Part shown: positions 43,047-53,549 of the stretch, piece after piece
Numbering within the stretch: the stretch's first letter is position 1
Layout of the letters: every line of letters starts with the position of its first letter
DNA from: Antilocapra americana
Taxonomy: Eukaryota > Chordata > Mammalia > Artiodactyla > Antilocapridae
Direction of reading: 5' to 3'
Assembly (NCBI GenBank): GCA_007570785.1
Contig: ML664664.1
Coordinates: 724,350-788,349 of the forward strand
DNA: 64,000 nucleotides
The notes under the pieces: model-generated
Databases searched by the model: none
What the model was told of the DNA's origin: nothing
What the model saw: the letters and a program-made list of their open reading frames with translations, nothing else
Program-made: the position numbers and the translations under genes

Positions 43047-44866
43047 GGAGCTGACTGTGGCTCTGATCATGAACTCCTTATTGAGAAATTCAGACTTAAA
43101 TTGACGAAAGCAGGGAACACCACCAGGCCATTCAGGTATGACCTAAATCAAATCCCTTGCAATTATACAGTGGAAGTGACAAATAGATTCAAGGGATTAG
43201 ATCTGACAGAGTGCCTGAAGAACCATGGAGGGAGGTTTGTAACACTGTACAGGGGGCGGTGATCAAATCTATCCCCAAGAAGAAGAAATGCAAAAAGGCA
43301 AAATGGTTGTCTGAGGTGGCCTTACAAATAGCTGAGAAAAAACAAGAAGTGAAAGGCAAAGGAGAAAAGGAAAGATATATTCATAGAATGCCAAGTTCCA
43401 AAGAATAGCAAGGGGAGATAAGACAGCCATCGTTAGTGATCAATGCAAAGAAATAGAGGAAAATAATAGAATGGGAAAGACTAGAGATCTCTTCAAGAAA
43501 ATTAGAGATACCAAGGGAACATTTCATGAAAAGATGGGCACAATAAAGGACAGAAATGGTATGGACCTAATAGAAGCAACAAGAATATACAGAGGAACTA
43601 TACGAAAAAGATCTTAATGATCCAGATAACCATGATGGTGTGATCACTCACCTAGAGCCAGACATCCTGGAATGTGAAGTCAAGTGGGCCTTAGGAAGCA
43701 TTAGTATGAACAAAGCTAGTGGAGGTGAGGGAATTCCAGTTGAGCTGTTTCAAATGCTAAAAGATGCTGCAGCTGAAGTGCTGCACTCAGTATGTCAGCA
43801 AATATGGAAAACTCAGCAGTGGCCACAGGACTGGAAAAGGTCAGTTTTCATTCCAGTCCCAAAGAAAGGCAATGCCAAAGAATGCTCAAACTACTGCACA
43901 ATTGCACTCATCTCACACGCTAGTAAAGTAATGCTCAAAATTCTCTAAGCCAGGCTTCAACCGTATGGGAACCATGAACTTCCAGATGTTCAAGCTAGTT
44001 TTAGAAAGGCAGAGGAACCAGAGATCAAATTGCCAACAGCCGCTTGATCATCTAAAAAGCAAGAGAATTCCAGAAAAACACCTACTTCTGCTTCATTGAC
44101 TATACCAAAGCCTTTGACTGTGTGGATCACAACAAAATGTGGAAAATTCTTAAAGAGGTGGGAATACCAGACCACCTTACCTTCCTCCTCAGAAATCTGT
44201 ATGCAGGTCAAGAAGCAACAGTTAGAACCCAAGGTGGAACAATGGACTGGTTCCAAATTGGGAAAGGAATATGTCAAGGCCTATATTGTCACCCTGCTGT
44301 ATGTTGTCATATAAAAAGGAACTTTTTGTATAAATGCTCATCTATAGTATGAGTAACACGTGTCTTGAGATAATTCTCTGTATGTTAACTTATATGCACC
44401 TTGTATATTTAACTTATATGCAGAGTACATCATGTGAAATGCTGGACTGGAGGAAGCACAAGGTGGAATCAAGATTTCTGGGAGAAATATCAATAACCTC
44501 AGATATGCAGATGAAACCACCCTTATGGCAGAAAGCAAAACGGAACTAAAGTGGCTCTTGATGAAAGTGAAAGAGGGGAGTGACAAAACTGGCTTCAAGC
44601 TCAACATTCAGAAAACTAAGATCATGGCCTGCAGTCCCATCACTTCATGGCAAATAGATGGTGAAACAATGGAATCAGTGAGAGACTTTATTTTCTTGGG
44701 CTCTAAAATCACTGAAGATGGTGACTGTAGCCATGAAATTAAGACACTTGCTTCTTGGAAGAAAAGCTATGACCAACCTAGACAGCATACTAAGAAGCAG
44801 AGACATTACCTTGCCAACAAATGTCCATCTAGTCAAAGTTATGGTCTTTCCAGTAGTCATGTATAG
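43047..44866 (+). pseudogene. BovB polyprotein remnant (EN end, RT), multiply broken
   Basis: Fragments in several frames. The endonuclease C-terminus has SDHELLIEKFRLKL, with the conserved SDH of APE-type endonucleases. Next comes the linker (43211-43408), RT fingers with PVPKKGNAKECSNYCT (43640-43948), motif A intact in another frame (FIDYTKAFDCVDHN, about 44092), then a break by the 92-bp insert. Motif C is altered to YADE (GATGAAACC near 44508) where sibling copies have YADD, removing a catalytic Asp. The thumb (44525-44866) ends out of frame. Confidence 0.88.
44316..44388 (+). repeat. 73-bp duplicated segment, copy 1 (inside BovB)
   Basis: It aligns without gaps to 45264-45336 with 66 of 73 identical. 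It begins AAGGAACTTTTT and ends AATTCTCTGTATGTTAA. Extra non-BovB bases flank it on both sides (44299-44315, and 44389-44405 with a partial repeat of TTAACTTATATGCA). Confidence 0.95.
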
Positions 44867-45263
44867 ATGTGAGAGCTGGGCCACAAAGAAAGCTGAGTGT
44901 CAGACTGTGGTGTTAGAGAAGACTTTTGAGAGTCCTTAGGACAGCGAGAAGATCCAACCAGTGAATTCTAAAGGAAATCAGTCCTGAATATTCATTGGAA
45001 GGACTGATGCTGAAGCTGAAACTTCAATACTTTGGGCAAAGATGTGAAGAACCGACTCATTGGAAAGGACCCTGATGCTGGGAAAGACTGAAGGCAGGAG
45101 GAGAAGGGGATGACAGAGGATGAGATGGTTGAATGGCATCACTGACTCGATGGAGATGAGTTTGAGCAAGCTCCAGCAGTTGGTAATGAACAGGGAAGTC
45201 TTGTGTGCTGCAGTCCATGGGGTTGCAAAGAGTCAGACATCACTGAGTGACTGAACTGAACTG

Positions 45264-45336
45264 AAGGAACTTTTTATATGAATGTTTATTTATAGTATTA
45301 GTAACATGTGTCTTGAGATAATTCTCTGTATGTTAA
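45264..45336 (+). repeat. 73-bp duplicated segment, copy 2 (BovB 3' flank)
   Basis: The first bases after the BovB 3' end, matching the insert at 44316-44388 at 90%. If the 3' part of the BovB (44390-45263) is viewed alone, the two copies sit exactly where a very long TSD would be. Confidence 0.95.
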
Positions 45337-45558
45337 GATGTATGTATATTACATGTTATTATACATATGCATTTATGACTCAATGCTCGGGCAAAATTAT
45401 AAAGCATCTATAAAATTACAACATGCCCCTGAGCATGGCTTATGAAATCTTATCCTAAACTGCTAAACTTTGCAATGTTCTAACAGTAATCACCTTTGAG
45501 ACATAACTGATTTAGGCAGTGTTGTCATATGTCTCTGACTATAACATATAGTCAGAGA

Positions 45559-45611
<53 letters not shown>

Positions 45612-45782
45612 AGATAAACCTTGGATTCACAATACTTTCTTAACACTGATTTGTGATTTTTAAAAATGTGATTCCTGTTTCTTTTTTTCGAGTTTATTAC
45701 ATTGTAACAGTAAAGAATGGTTTGAGAATTTGTGAAATGACAAGTATTTTTATCTAAAATCTATGAAAATACTGAATTTATG
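45337..45782. other. AT-rich DNA with hairpin and long poly-A
   Basis: No gene. It holds a 12-bp inverted repeat (45530-45541 with 45549-45560) followed at once by 47 A residues. Confidence 0.5.
45560..45606. repeat. Poly-A run of 47
   Basis: A pure A tract following GTCAGAGAC and preceding GTCTGAGATAAACC. No retroelement body was recognised directly upstream. Confidence 0.95.
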
Positions 45783-46148
45783 ATACATTTTATTGAGATG
45801 TAATTTACATATAACATTGTGTAAGTCTGAGGTGTATGTGTTGATTTGCTACATTTATATATTGCAATCTACTACAGTTATGTTAGCCGACAGCTTTATC
45901 ACGTCACATAATTATCATTTTTTGTTGTTGTTGAGAACAATTAAGATCTATTCTCTTCGCACCTTTGAAGTTTATAATACAGTATTGTTGACTGTAGTCA
46001 CTATGCTGCACGTTCAATCTCCAGGACTTATGCATCTAGTACTCGCAAGCTTGTGCCCTTATACAACATCTCCCCAATTTTCCCCCTCCCTTCAGCACTT
46101 GGTAACAATTATTCTACTCTCTGTTTTTATAGGTTTGGTTTTTTAGAT
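45783..46148 (-). mobile_element. Old L1M 3' UTR, antisense
   Basis: TTTTATTGAGATGTAATTTACATATAAC, GTGTAAGTCTGAGGTGTATG, GTAGTCACTATGCTGCACG and CCCTCCCTTCAGCACTTGG are antisense landmarks of L1M 3' UTRs. The 117-codon plus frame at 45793-46146 is not coding. Confidence 0.75.
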
Positions 46149-46149
46149 T

Positions 46150-46540
46150 ATTATTTTATAATAAACCAGTAGTTCAGTAAGTAAAATGTTTCTGAGTTCT
46201 TTGAGCTGTTTTAGCAAATTAATTGAACCCAAGGAAGGGGTCATAGGAACCTCTGATTTATAGCCAGGTGGTCAGAAGTACAGATGACAACCTGGACTTC
46301 CAATTGGCATTCTCAGTTGGAGGGTTGTTGAGTCCTCCAGTGTTTAGTTGATCTGTCAGAAGTACAGGTAACAAAACTTGGGCTTGTATGTGTGTCTTGA
46401 GGGTGGTCTTGTAGGACTGAGTCCTTTACCTATGGAATCTCATTCTATCTCTGGGTAGGTTGTATCAGAATCGAGTTGAATTCTTGAACACCCTGCTAGA
46501 TAGATTATGCGAATTGCTTGTTGGTGTGGGGAAGCGCACG

Positions 46541-46583
<43 letters not shown>

Positions 46584-46605
46584 GAATTGGGTCCGGGTAG
46601 CTTAT
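46150..46605 (+). mobile_element. MLT2-type (ERVL) LTR 3' part with expanded (CA)n
   Basis: AATAAACCAGTAGTTCAGTAAG (polyadenylation signal region), TTCTTTGAGCTGTTTTAGC, GAACCCAAGGAAGGGGTC, TTTATAGCCAGGTGGTCAG, CAACCTGGACTTCCAATTGGC and GAATTGCTTGTTGGTGTGGGG follow the MLT2 order. Where the LTR normally ends CCCCACACA, a (CA)n of about 22 units has grown (46535-46580). LTR only. Confidence 0.82.
46535..46580. repeat. (CA)n microsatellite within LTR end
   Basis: It starts GCACGCACGCACA and then continues as pure CA. Confidence 0.95.
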
Positions 46606-46654
46606 TTAGCTGAATACACAATAGAAATGTTTATACCTGTGCACCAAATAACAC

Positions 46655-46930
46655 GGACAGGAATATTCCTGGCAGTTTTGTACATAAAGACCAAAACTTG
46701 GGAACAACACAAATGTCCGATCACAAGTGAAAGGAAGATGATATATTCATATAATGTGATATATATATAATATGAGTCATATAATGGGATACAACTCACA
46801 AAGAAACAAACTACTGATAGATACAAAACTCTGGATGAATCTCACAGACAAAATATTATGTGAAAGAAAGCCAAACAGAAAAGTGGACAAACTATATGAT
46901 TCTATTTATATGAGGTACAAAAGAGCCACA
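46655..46930 (+). mobile_element. Old L1M fragment
   Basis: AAAACTTGGGAACAACACAAATGTCC, GGATACAACTCACAAAG, CTGGATGAATCTCACAGAC and ATTCTATTTATATGAGG are L1M ORF2 end/3' UTR phrases. Confidence 0.65.
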
Positions 46931-47112
46931 ATTCTTCCATAAGGACAGCATTTGAACTCATAGTGGCCTAGAACAAGTAATGCTGAAATGTAGATATAGT
47001 ATTATCTCTTTTCATTGTGAAATGTCACTCAGTCATAGAACTCATTATCTTTTTTCTTAAACTCAGAGGTAACAACTTGAAAACAATTTATAGCTTACAT
47101 TCATCTATGTAG

Positions 47113-47328
47113 GCTTCCCTGGTGACTCAGATGGTAAAGAATCTGCCTGTAGTGCATGCAGCCCGGGTTCAATCCCTGGGTCAGGAAGATCCCTTGGAGA
47201 AGGGAATGCTACCCGCTCCAGTGTTCTTGCCTGGAGAAGCCCACAGACAGAGGAACCTGGCGGGCTACAGTCCATGAGGTTGCAAAGAGTCAGACACGAC
47301 TGAGTGACTAACACTTCGACTTCATACC
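47113..47328 (+). mobile_element. Bov-tA SINE with 9-bp TSD
   Basis: It carries head, body and 3' end (CGACTGAGTGACTAACAC) in sense, with the B-box-like GGTTCAATCCC. TCTATGTAG occurs at 47104-47112 and 47329-47337. Confidence 0.93.
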
Positions 47329-47337
47329 TCTATGTAG

Positions 47338-49200
47338 TCAGCACAATTTATACAACTTCTTGTAAGCTATTAAGTAACTGCAAAGATGTATCTATTCTTG
47401 AAAGATCGTAGTATAACTCTAAGAGAGAGCTTTGCTTAATAAAAGATTTTTTTTAATTTACAAAACTAAATGTCTAATAAATACCTAATTTCATAATTTT
47501 TAAAAATATATTCCTTATGTTTAGACCCATGATTGTTTCAAAGAATGATAATATGCAGACCTGGAAGAAAGGTACAGCTCTGATTTCCAAACCATACTCT
47601 GGATGGAACTATTTTCTACCCAAGCTGGACTATTCTACAAAGGCGCACAAGGCCGGAAGGTGCTCTGGACACTGAAAAAATTCAGGCCATGAAGACATCT
47701 GCTGAGATGTTACATTTTGCTTTTGCTGAAGTTTTGCACCACCTTCTGTTGCTCCAGATACAAAATCAAACGGAATTAAATCCCAGGAATGAAGCTGAAG
47801 TCATGGGTTTTGTTTATCTTTAGAAATCTCAGAATTCTTTTTCAGTACTGCCTTTCTGATGTCTGAAATGGAGCAAACCTTCATACTCTGGAGACAATTT
47901 TTACACCAGAGGACACCTTAAATATCATTTTTCTTTTGGGGAGTGACTGTTTCCTAAATGGTAACCTTGACATATTATTAAATGTGTCACCTCTCCCAAT
48001 TAAAATATCCTTTCATAAGCCAGGTGCTGCTCTCAGCATTGCAATGGCTGAAATAAAGTGGAATATGGAAGAAGATTTTTCACATCAGTGGAAGTGGTAG
48101 AGCCAGAAAATGAATTGGATTCCTTTTAGATGAATCTTTTATGGATCAGCAGATTTATTCAGAGTTACTTAAAAAGCAGTTAACATTCCATTAGCAACAA
48201 ACTGTGATCTGTGTCAGAAATAAGACACTCTTCAGTCATTTATTTTAGCACAAGAAGTCACTTCAGAAAAAAAAAAGTGCAATTATTGAATCTCTAAAAG
48301 GAAAATAAATACTGAGGTAAAACTAGGTCATTTTTCTTATAGAATTACGAATATTATGCTTGATTCTTTGCTTCATTTAATCAAAGCATTTGTTCTATTT
48401 TTGTAAGTTTGTGATTGGGAAAGATAAAGTAATTTTTTTCTTAAAGAACAGTAAAGTAGACATATTTTCACACAGTTCATAGCAGTGGTTTCAGGAGCAA
48501 ATGGTTGGAACTACTGCTTGAAGGAGTGAGAGATTCTATTTGGGGTTTCCTAAGCCTGGCTTGTAGGACAGGGGCATTTCCAAACAGGAAGAAATGCCTG
48601 GCCTCAAGTGCTGGGGAACTGTGGAGAGGCCAGCGTTCAGAGGCTTATTCACGCCTTACCTTGAAAGCAGAGGGTCTAAGCTCAAGCCTCTATACTTTAG
48701 AATCTCTTTTGGTATTAACCAGATGGAAGCAGATAGTTGAAAAATCCTAAAGGGGTGTATGGATCGTGCTGAAAGTTGGCTTCTTATAGAAAGCCCTGAA
48801 CCCCTTTTGAAATAAATGGATAACAACGATGCTGGAGAAAACGAAGTATTCATGTTATTTTTTTCTTTGAGTTATTTACATGAATATGAAGTTAGATCTC
48901 TTCTGGGAAGATAGTATAAATGTATTTACCCCTTTTCCTCCACGTAAGTGCAACTAAAACACATCCATATGCATATATGTATATTACTCTGAAAGATGGA
49001 GAGAAGGCAGATGGGCTAAGAATAACCTTGGAACTCAAGGCACAACATGGCTGTGAGTTCCCAAAGAAAGTTTGCTCTCTTTAGAGAAAGGACTCAGAAA
49101 AGTTCAGCTTGGTAGACAGAAAACTTAATAGCGTCTCTACTCCAGCCAAATACTATGGAAAAAATCTGTCACCTCAAACTCACCCTCACAAGTAAAGTTC
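47338..49200. other. Single-copy stretch, no gene identified
   Basis: No recognised repeat. The 81-codon frame 48505-48750 and its overlap on the minus strand (48656-48853) show no family signature. Confidence 0.42.
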
Positions 49201-49689
49201 TGTTGACTAAAACAGATGCACAGCTTGAGAGTTGCAAGTTAGGATTTATTGGGGGCAAAATAAGGACTGCAGCCCAGGAGGCAGCACCCCAGATAGCTTT
49301 GAGAGACTGCTCCAAAGAGGTAGTGGGGGAAGGTCAATATATACAGGTTTTGGTGAAGGGGGGAGTTCAGTGCAAACAAACGTTTACTTTACAAGAGGTT
49401 TACTCCTAGTCACAAGGATCTGATGTCACCATGAAGGGATTTAGTGCTTTTCTAGATATGAGGAGATGCAGGGATTGGGATCATAAAATCTGTTCCCAAC
49501 TATCTAAAGACCTGTTTCACCAGATTCCCTGGAACAGAGTATCTCATTCCACCCTGAACTCCCTCAGGGGTTGTTGAAGGTCAACAGCTATAGCAGTATG
49601 GGGTTCAATCTCCACGGAAGCAGGTGGCAAATGCTCGTGTTGTTAGGTTGTTGGCAATGCTCTTGGAAAGCGCCAATTTGTAGTTAACA
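49201..49689 (-). mobile_element. Solo ERV LTR, antisense, with TG..CA ends
   Basis: On the minus strand it starts TGTTAACTACAAATTGG and ends TTTTAGTCAACA, giving 5'-TG...CA-3' termini 489 bp apart. A TATA-like element (TGTATATATTG, about 49338) lies roughly 95 bp upstream of an AATAAA (about 49240), as expected for U3-R. It shares blocks with 20040-20210. No retroviral genes are next to it. The target duplication is uncertain. Confidence 0.65.
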
Positions 49690-50050
49690 GTCCAAATGGG
49701 AGCCTAGACGTTCAGACTCACATTTGCCAGGCTGTAAGAAAGTGCCACAAACCCCCCATTGGACTGGTATCAGAGAAGGCTGAGTAGGGGGCAGGACTTT
49801 CATGCTCATCTCTGCTTGGTGGTAATAAGGCTCTGCCTTCAACACTGTCAGGGGAGGCCAATGGAAAGTCTGGACATCTAACCACACCCTGCAGCAACTA
49901 GGGTGGTGGAGAGATGGGACCTTCACCACCTCTGGCTCATCAAGAGGACACCAGCAGCACAATGGAAGGGTTCATGAACTGAAAGAACAATTCTAATTCT
50001 AATCTGCATAACAGAGAAATGGAGAATTAAAAAAAAAAATGAAGGGAGCC
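49690..50050. other. Single-copy DNA, nothing recognised
   Basis: A somewhat GC-rich patch with a 92-codon minus frame (49684-49962). It has no signature and partly overlaps the LTR end. Confidence 0.4.
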
Positions 50051-51315
50051 TTAGGGATCTGTGAGATTATAACAAAAATCTAAAATGTTATCAGTGACCC
50101 AGAAAGAGAAGTGAAAAAAGGATATATCTGAAAAAGTACCTGAAGAAATAACGGAGGAAAACTTCCAAAATTTGGCAAAAGACATACATCAACTGTTTTC
50201 AAAAGCTGATAAAATTCTAAATAGGCTAAATCCAAAGAAATGCATAACAACACACTTGAGACTCGAACTTCTGAAAAGTAAACACAGAGTAAAAAATCAT
50301 GAAAGCAGCTCAGAGAAACGGCAACAAATTTCTTATTAGAAAACATGGAGGCAAAACAGAAGTGACACTTTTTTTTTTAGTGCTGAGAGAAAAGAAATGT
50401 CAACCTAGAATCCTATGACCAGTAGAAATATTGTTCAGAAAGGAAGCACAGATATTCTTAGACAAAGGAAAATTACTGGAATTTGTCACCTAGAGACTGA
50501 CTCCAAAAATGAGAGACATTTCTCTAAACAGAAAAAACATTATAAAAATAGGAATACTGGAACATAAGAAAGGGAGAAAGAATACAGTGAACAAACATGT
50601 GGGTAAATGCCACAGACTTTCCTTCTTCTTTTGGTGTTTTCTAAATTATGATTGACGTTGGAAGAAAAAAAATTCTAACTCTTTGATGTGGTTCTAAACA
50701 CATGTAGAGGAAATTTTTTTAAAAAACTATATAATAAACAAGGGAGGGTGAAGGGAGGTATGGATGCTACACTTCATTTAAATTGATAAAGTGATACCAG
50801 TAGATTAACAATTTTTGAGTATACAGTAAGAAAGCTGCCATAAAAATGTTATGCGAAGAGGTACTCTTAAAAACCCTTTAGATGAATCAGAATGGCACCT
50901 TAAAAATGTACAAGTAACTCATAGCAAGATAAGATTATAAACAGAGGAACATAAAATGAATTGAACAAAGATGAACTGAAAAAAAATAAAATAGAAAAAT
51001 AGGAAGATTAGCATTTCTCTTTTGAGAAACATGTATCATTACAGACTGTGTAGGCATCAGAAGGTTAGCAAGGCAATAAAATGAAGATATCTACATACAT
51101 ACATTTGTCAACTCAATTGGCAAGGATGTGCAGAAACTGGAACCTTTGTGAATTCTATTGTAATTGTAAAATGGTACAGACACTGTGGAAAATAGTGTAG
51201 CAGTTTATCAAAAAATTAATAATAGGATTACCGTATGTGTCAGCTATTCCACTTCCAGGTATGCACCCATTAACTGAAATCAAGGATTCAAACACATATC
51301 TGTACACCCATTTTC

Positions 51316-52269
51316 TTTTTTTTTAATTGAAGTATAGCTGATTTACCATGTTGTATTAGTTTCTTGTATACAGCAAAGTGATTCAGTTACACGTGAATTT
51401 TTTCCATTAAGGTTTATTACAAGATGTTGAATATAGTTTCTTGTGGTATACAGTAGTACCTTGTTGTTAATCTATTTTTATATATAGTAGTGTGTATTTG
51501 TTAATCCCAAACTCCTAATTTATCCTTACCTCACTCCTTTTCCCTTGGGTAACCATAGGTATATTCTCTATGTGTATGAGTCTGTTTCTCTTTCATAGGT
51601 ATATTCATTTGTGTTGTATTTTACATTCCATATATGTAATGTCATATGATATTTGTCTTTCTCTGCCAGACTTACTTCACTTAGTATGATAATATCTAGG
51701 TCCATTCGTGTTGCTGTACATGGCATTATTCATTCTTTCTATGGCTGAGTAGCATTCCATTGTATACACCACATATACTTAATCCATTCCTCTGTTGATG
51801 GACAAAGTAAGGTTGCTTCGAATTATAGTTTTGTCTGGATATGTGCCCAGGAGTGGCATTGCTGGATTATATGGCAACTCTATTTTTAGCGTTTTAAGGA
51901 TCTTCCATACTGTTTCCCATATTGGCTATGTGTGGATTATGCTGGAGTGCTCATTCCTGTCTGACTCTTCACAACCCCATGGACTGTAGCCCACTGGGCT
52001 CCTCTGTCCATAGCATTTCCGTGGTGAGAAGACTGGAGTGGGCTACCATTTCCTTCTCCAGGGGATCTTCCCGATCCGGGGATTGAACCCATGTCTCCTG
52101 CATCTCAGGCAGTTTCTTTACCAGCTGAGCCACCCAGGAAGCCCAATTTATATTTATATTGGCTACCAATTTACATTCCCACCAACAGTGTAGGAGGGTT
52201 CTCTTTTCTCCATACCCTCTCCAATATTTGTTATTTGTAGACATTTTAATGATGGCCATTCTGACTGTG
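51316..52269 (-). mobile_element. L1 LINE 3' end, antisense, inserted in L1M with TSD
   Basis: The T-tail (from 51316) is followed by the antisense 3' UTR and ORF2 end up to GATGGCCATTCTGACTG. The host L1M phrase ACACCCATTTTC (51304-51315) is repeated as ATACCCATTTTC (52271-52282). It contains a Bov-tA. Confidence 0.92.
51929..52155 (-). mobile_element. Bov-tA SINE inside an L1 inside an L1M
   Basis: Antisense Bov-tA from GCTCATTCCTGTCTGACTC to GCCACCCAGGAAGCCCAA. The perfect repeat ATATTGGCTA lies at 51919-51928 and 52156-52165, a word of the host L1 (CCCATATTGGCTACCAATTT when rejoined). Confidence 0.94.
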
Positions 52270-52821
52270 CATACCCATTTTCACAGCAGCACTATTCACA
52301 AGAGTCAAAAGGTGGAAGCAAAACAAGTGTTCATTAGTGGATAAAGGGATAAATGAGATGGGGCATATGTATACACACAATCACACACAGTGGAATATTA
52401 TTCAGCTATAAAAAGAGGGAAATTCTGTCATATGCTACAATAAGGATCAACATTGAGGATACTAGGCTAAGTGAAATAAGCTAGCCATAAAAGGACAAAT
52501 ATTGTATGACTCTGCTTATCTGAGGTCTCTAAAGTAGTCAAATTCATAGAGATAGAAAGTATAACGGTGGTTGCCAGGGGCTGAAGGGAGGGGAGAATAG
52601 GGAGTTATTGTTTAATGGGTATGTACTGGGAATCTGATTGAACTCAATAGTTTCAGTTTGGAAAGATGAAAAGTGTTCTGGGCTAGATAGAGTTAATAGT
52701 TGAACAATGTTAATATAGTTAATGCCACTAAACTGTAAACTTAATGGTTAAAATAGTAAACCTTGTGTATTTTACAACATAAAACTGTTAAAATGAAAAA
52801 GTGTACCTGACTCAGATTCAC

Positions 52822-53022
52822 AAGTTATGGTTCAGTTGGTAAAGTATCTGCCTGCAATGCAGGAGACCCAGGTTTGATCCCTGGGTTGGGAAGAGCCCCC
52901 GGAGGAGGGAATGGCTGCCTACTCCAGTATTCTGGCCTGGAGAATTCCATGAACAGAGGTGCCTGGCAGGCTATAGTCCATGAGGTCACAGTCAGACACA
53001 ACTGAACAACTAACACACTTTC
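52822..53022 (+). mobile_element. Bov-tA SINE
   Basis: TGGTTCAGTTGGTAAAGTATC (head, first bases lost), GGTTTGATCCC, then the 3' end CAGTCAGACACAACTGAACAACTAAC. The TSD is not clear. Confidence 0.9.
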
Positions 53023-53264
53023 ACATAGATTTATTTAATCTCTATATCTGGTTATATACTTCATCTCCCTTACCCCACCTTAGTCTGACCTTGGTAAACT
53101 GCAGATGCCATCAACCTTCTATATCCCTTATTCCATATGTCACTGTTCTTGTGCTTTTTCTTTTAATAGATCCAGAAGGAAATCCATTTGGCAAACACAC
53201 TCAGAGTAAAGAATTAGCACCTGAAGTTTAAGTACAAAGGAGAAATCTATCAGGATTTAGATAT

Positions 53265-53533
53265 GCTGCTAAGTTGCTTCATTTGTATCCGACTCTGTGA
53301 GACCCCAGAGATAGCAGCCCACCAGGCTCCCCCATCCCTGGGATTCTCCAGGCAAGAACACTGGAGTGGGTTGCCATTTCCTTCTCCAATGCACAAAAGT
53401 GAAAAGTGAAAGTGAAGTCGCTCAGTCATGTCCGACTCCTAGCGACCTCATGGACTGAGGCCTACCAGGCTTCTCAGTCCATGGGACTCTCCAGGCAAAA
53501 GAGTACTGGAGTGGGGTGCCATTGCCTTCTCCC
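53265..53533 (-). mobile_element. Bov-A2 dimeric SINE with 16-bp TSD
   Basis: Antisense dimer: two Bov-A monomers joined by the GTGAAAAGTGAAAGTG linker. ATCAGGATTTAGATAT (53249-53264) and ATCAGGATTTAGGTAT (53534-53549) flank it, 15/16 identical. Confidence 0.95.
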
Positions 53534-53549
53534 ATCAGGATTTAGGTAT

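Larger units (their letters stand above)
42976..45263 (+). mobile_element. BovB LINE interrupted by a copy of its 3' flank
   Basis: It starts in the endonuclease (ATTCAGACTGATTATATTC; C-terminal motif GADCGSDHELLIEKF at about 43045-43090) and ends ACTGAGTGACTGAACTGAACTG. Between 44299 and 44390 the BovB text is broken by non-BovB DNA that contains a near copy of the sequence just after the element. The BovB sequence on each side of this break is otherwise continuous. No simple TSD was found. Confidence 0.92.
50055..52800 (+). mobile_element. Old L1M/HAL1-like LINE, interrupted by a younger L1
   Basis: 50055-50990 resembles L1M 5'/ORF1 region (AAAACTTCCAAAATTTGGC, AAAACATGGAGGCAAAACAG, AATCCTATGACCAGTAG). 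51000-51303 is ORF2 C-terminus. After the inserted L1, 52283-52800 continues ORF2 end and 3' UTR (GCAGCACTATTCACAAGAG, GGTTGCCAGGGGCTGAAGG). No usable frame. Confidence 0.75.
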
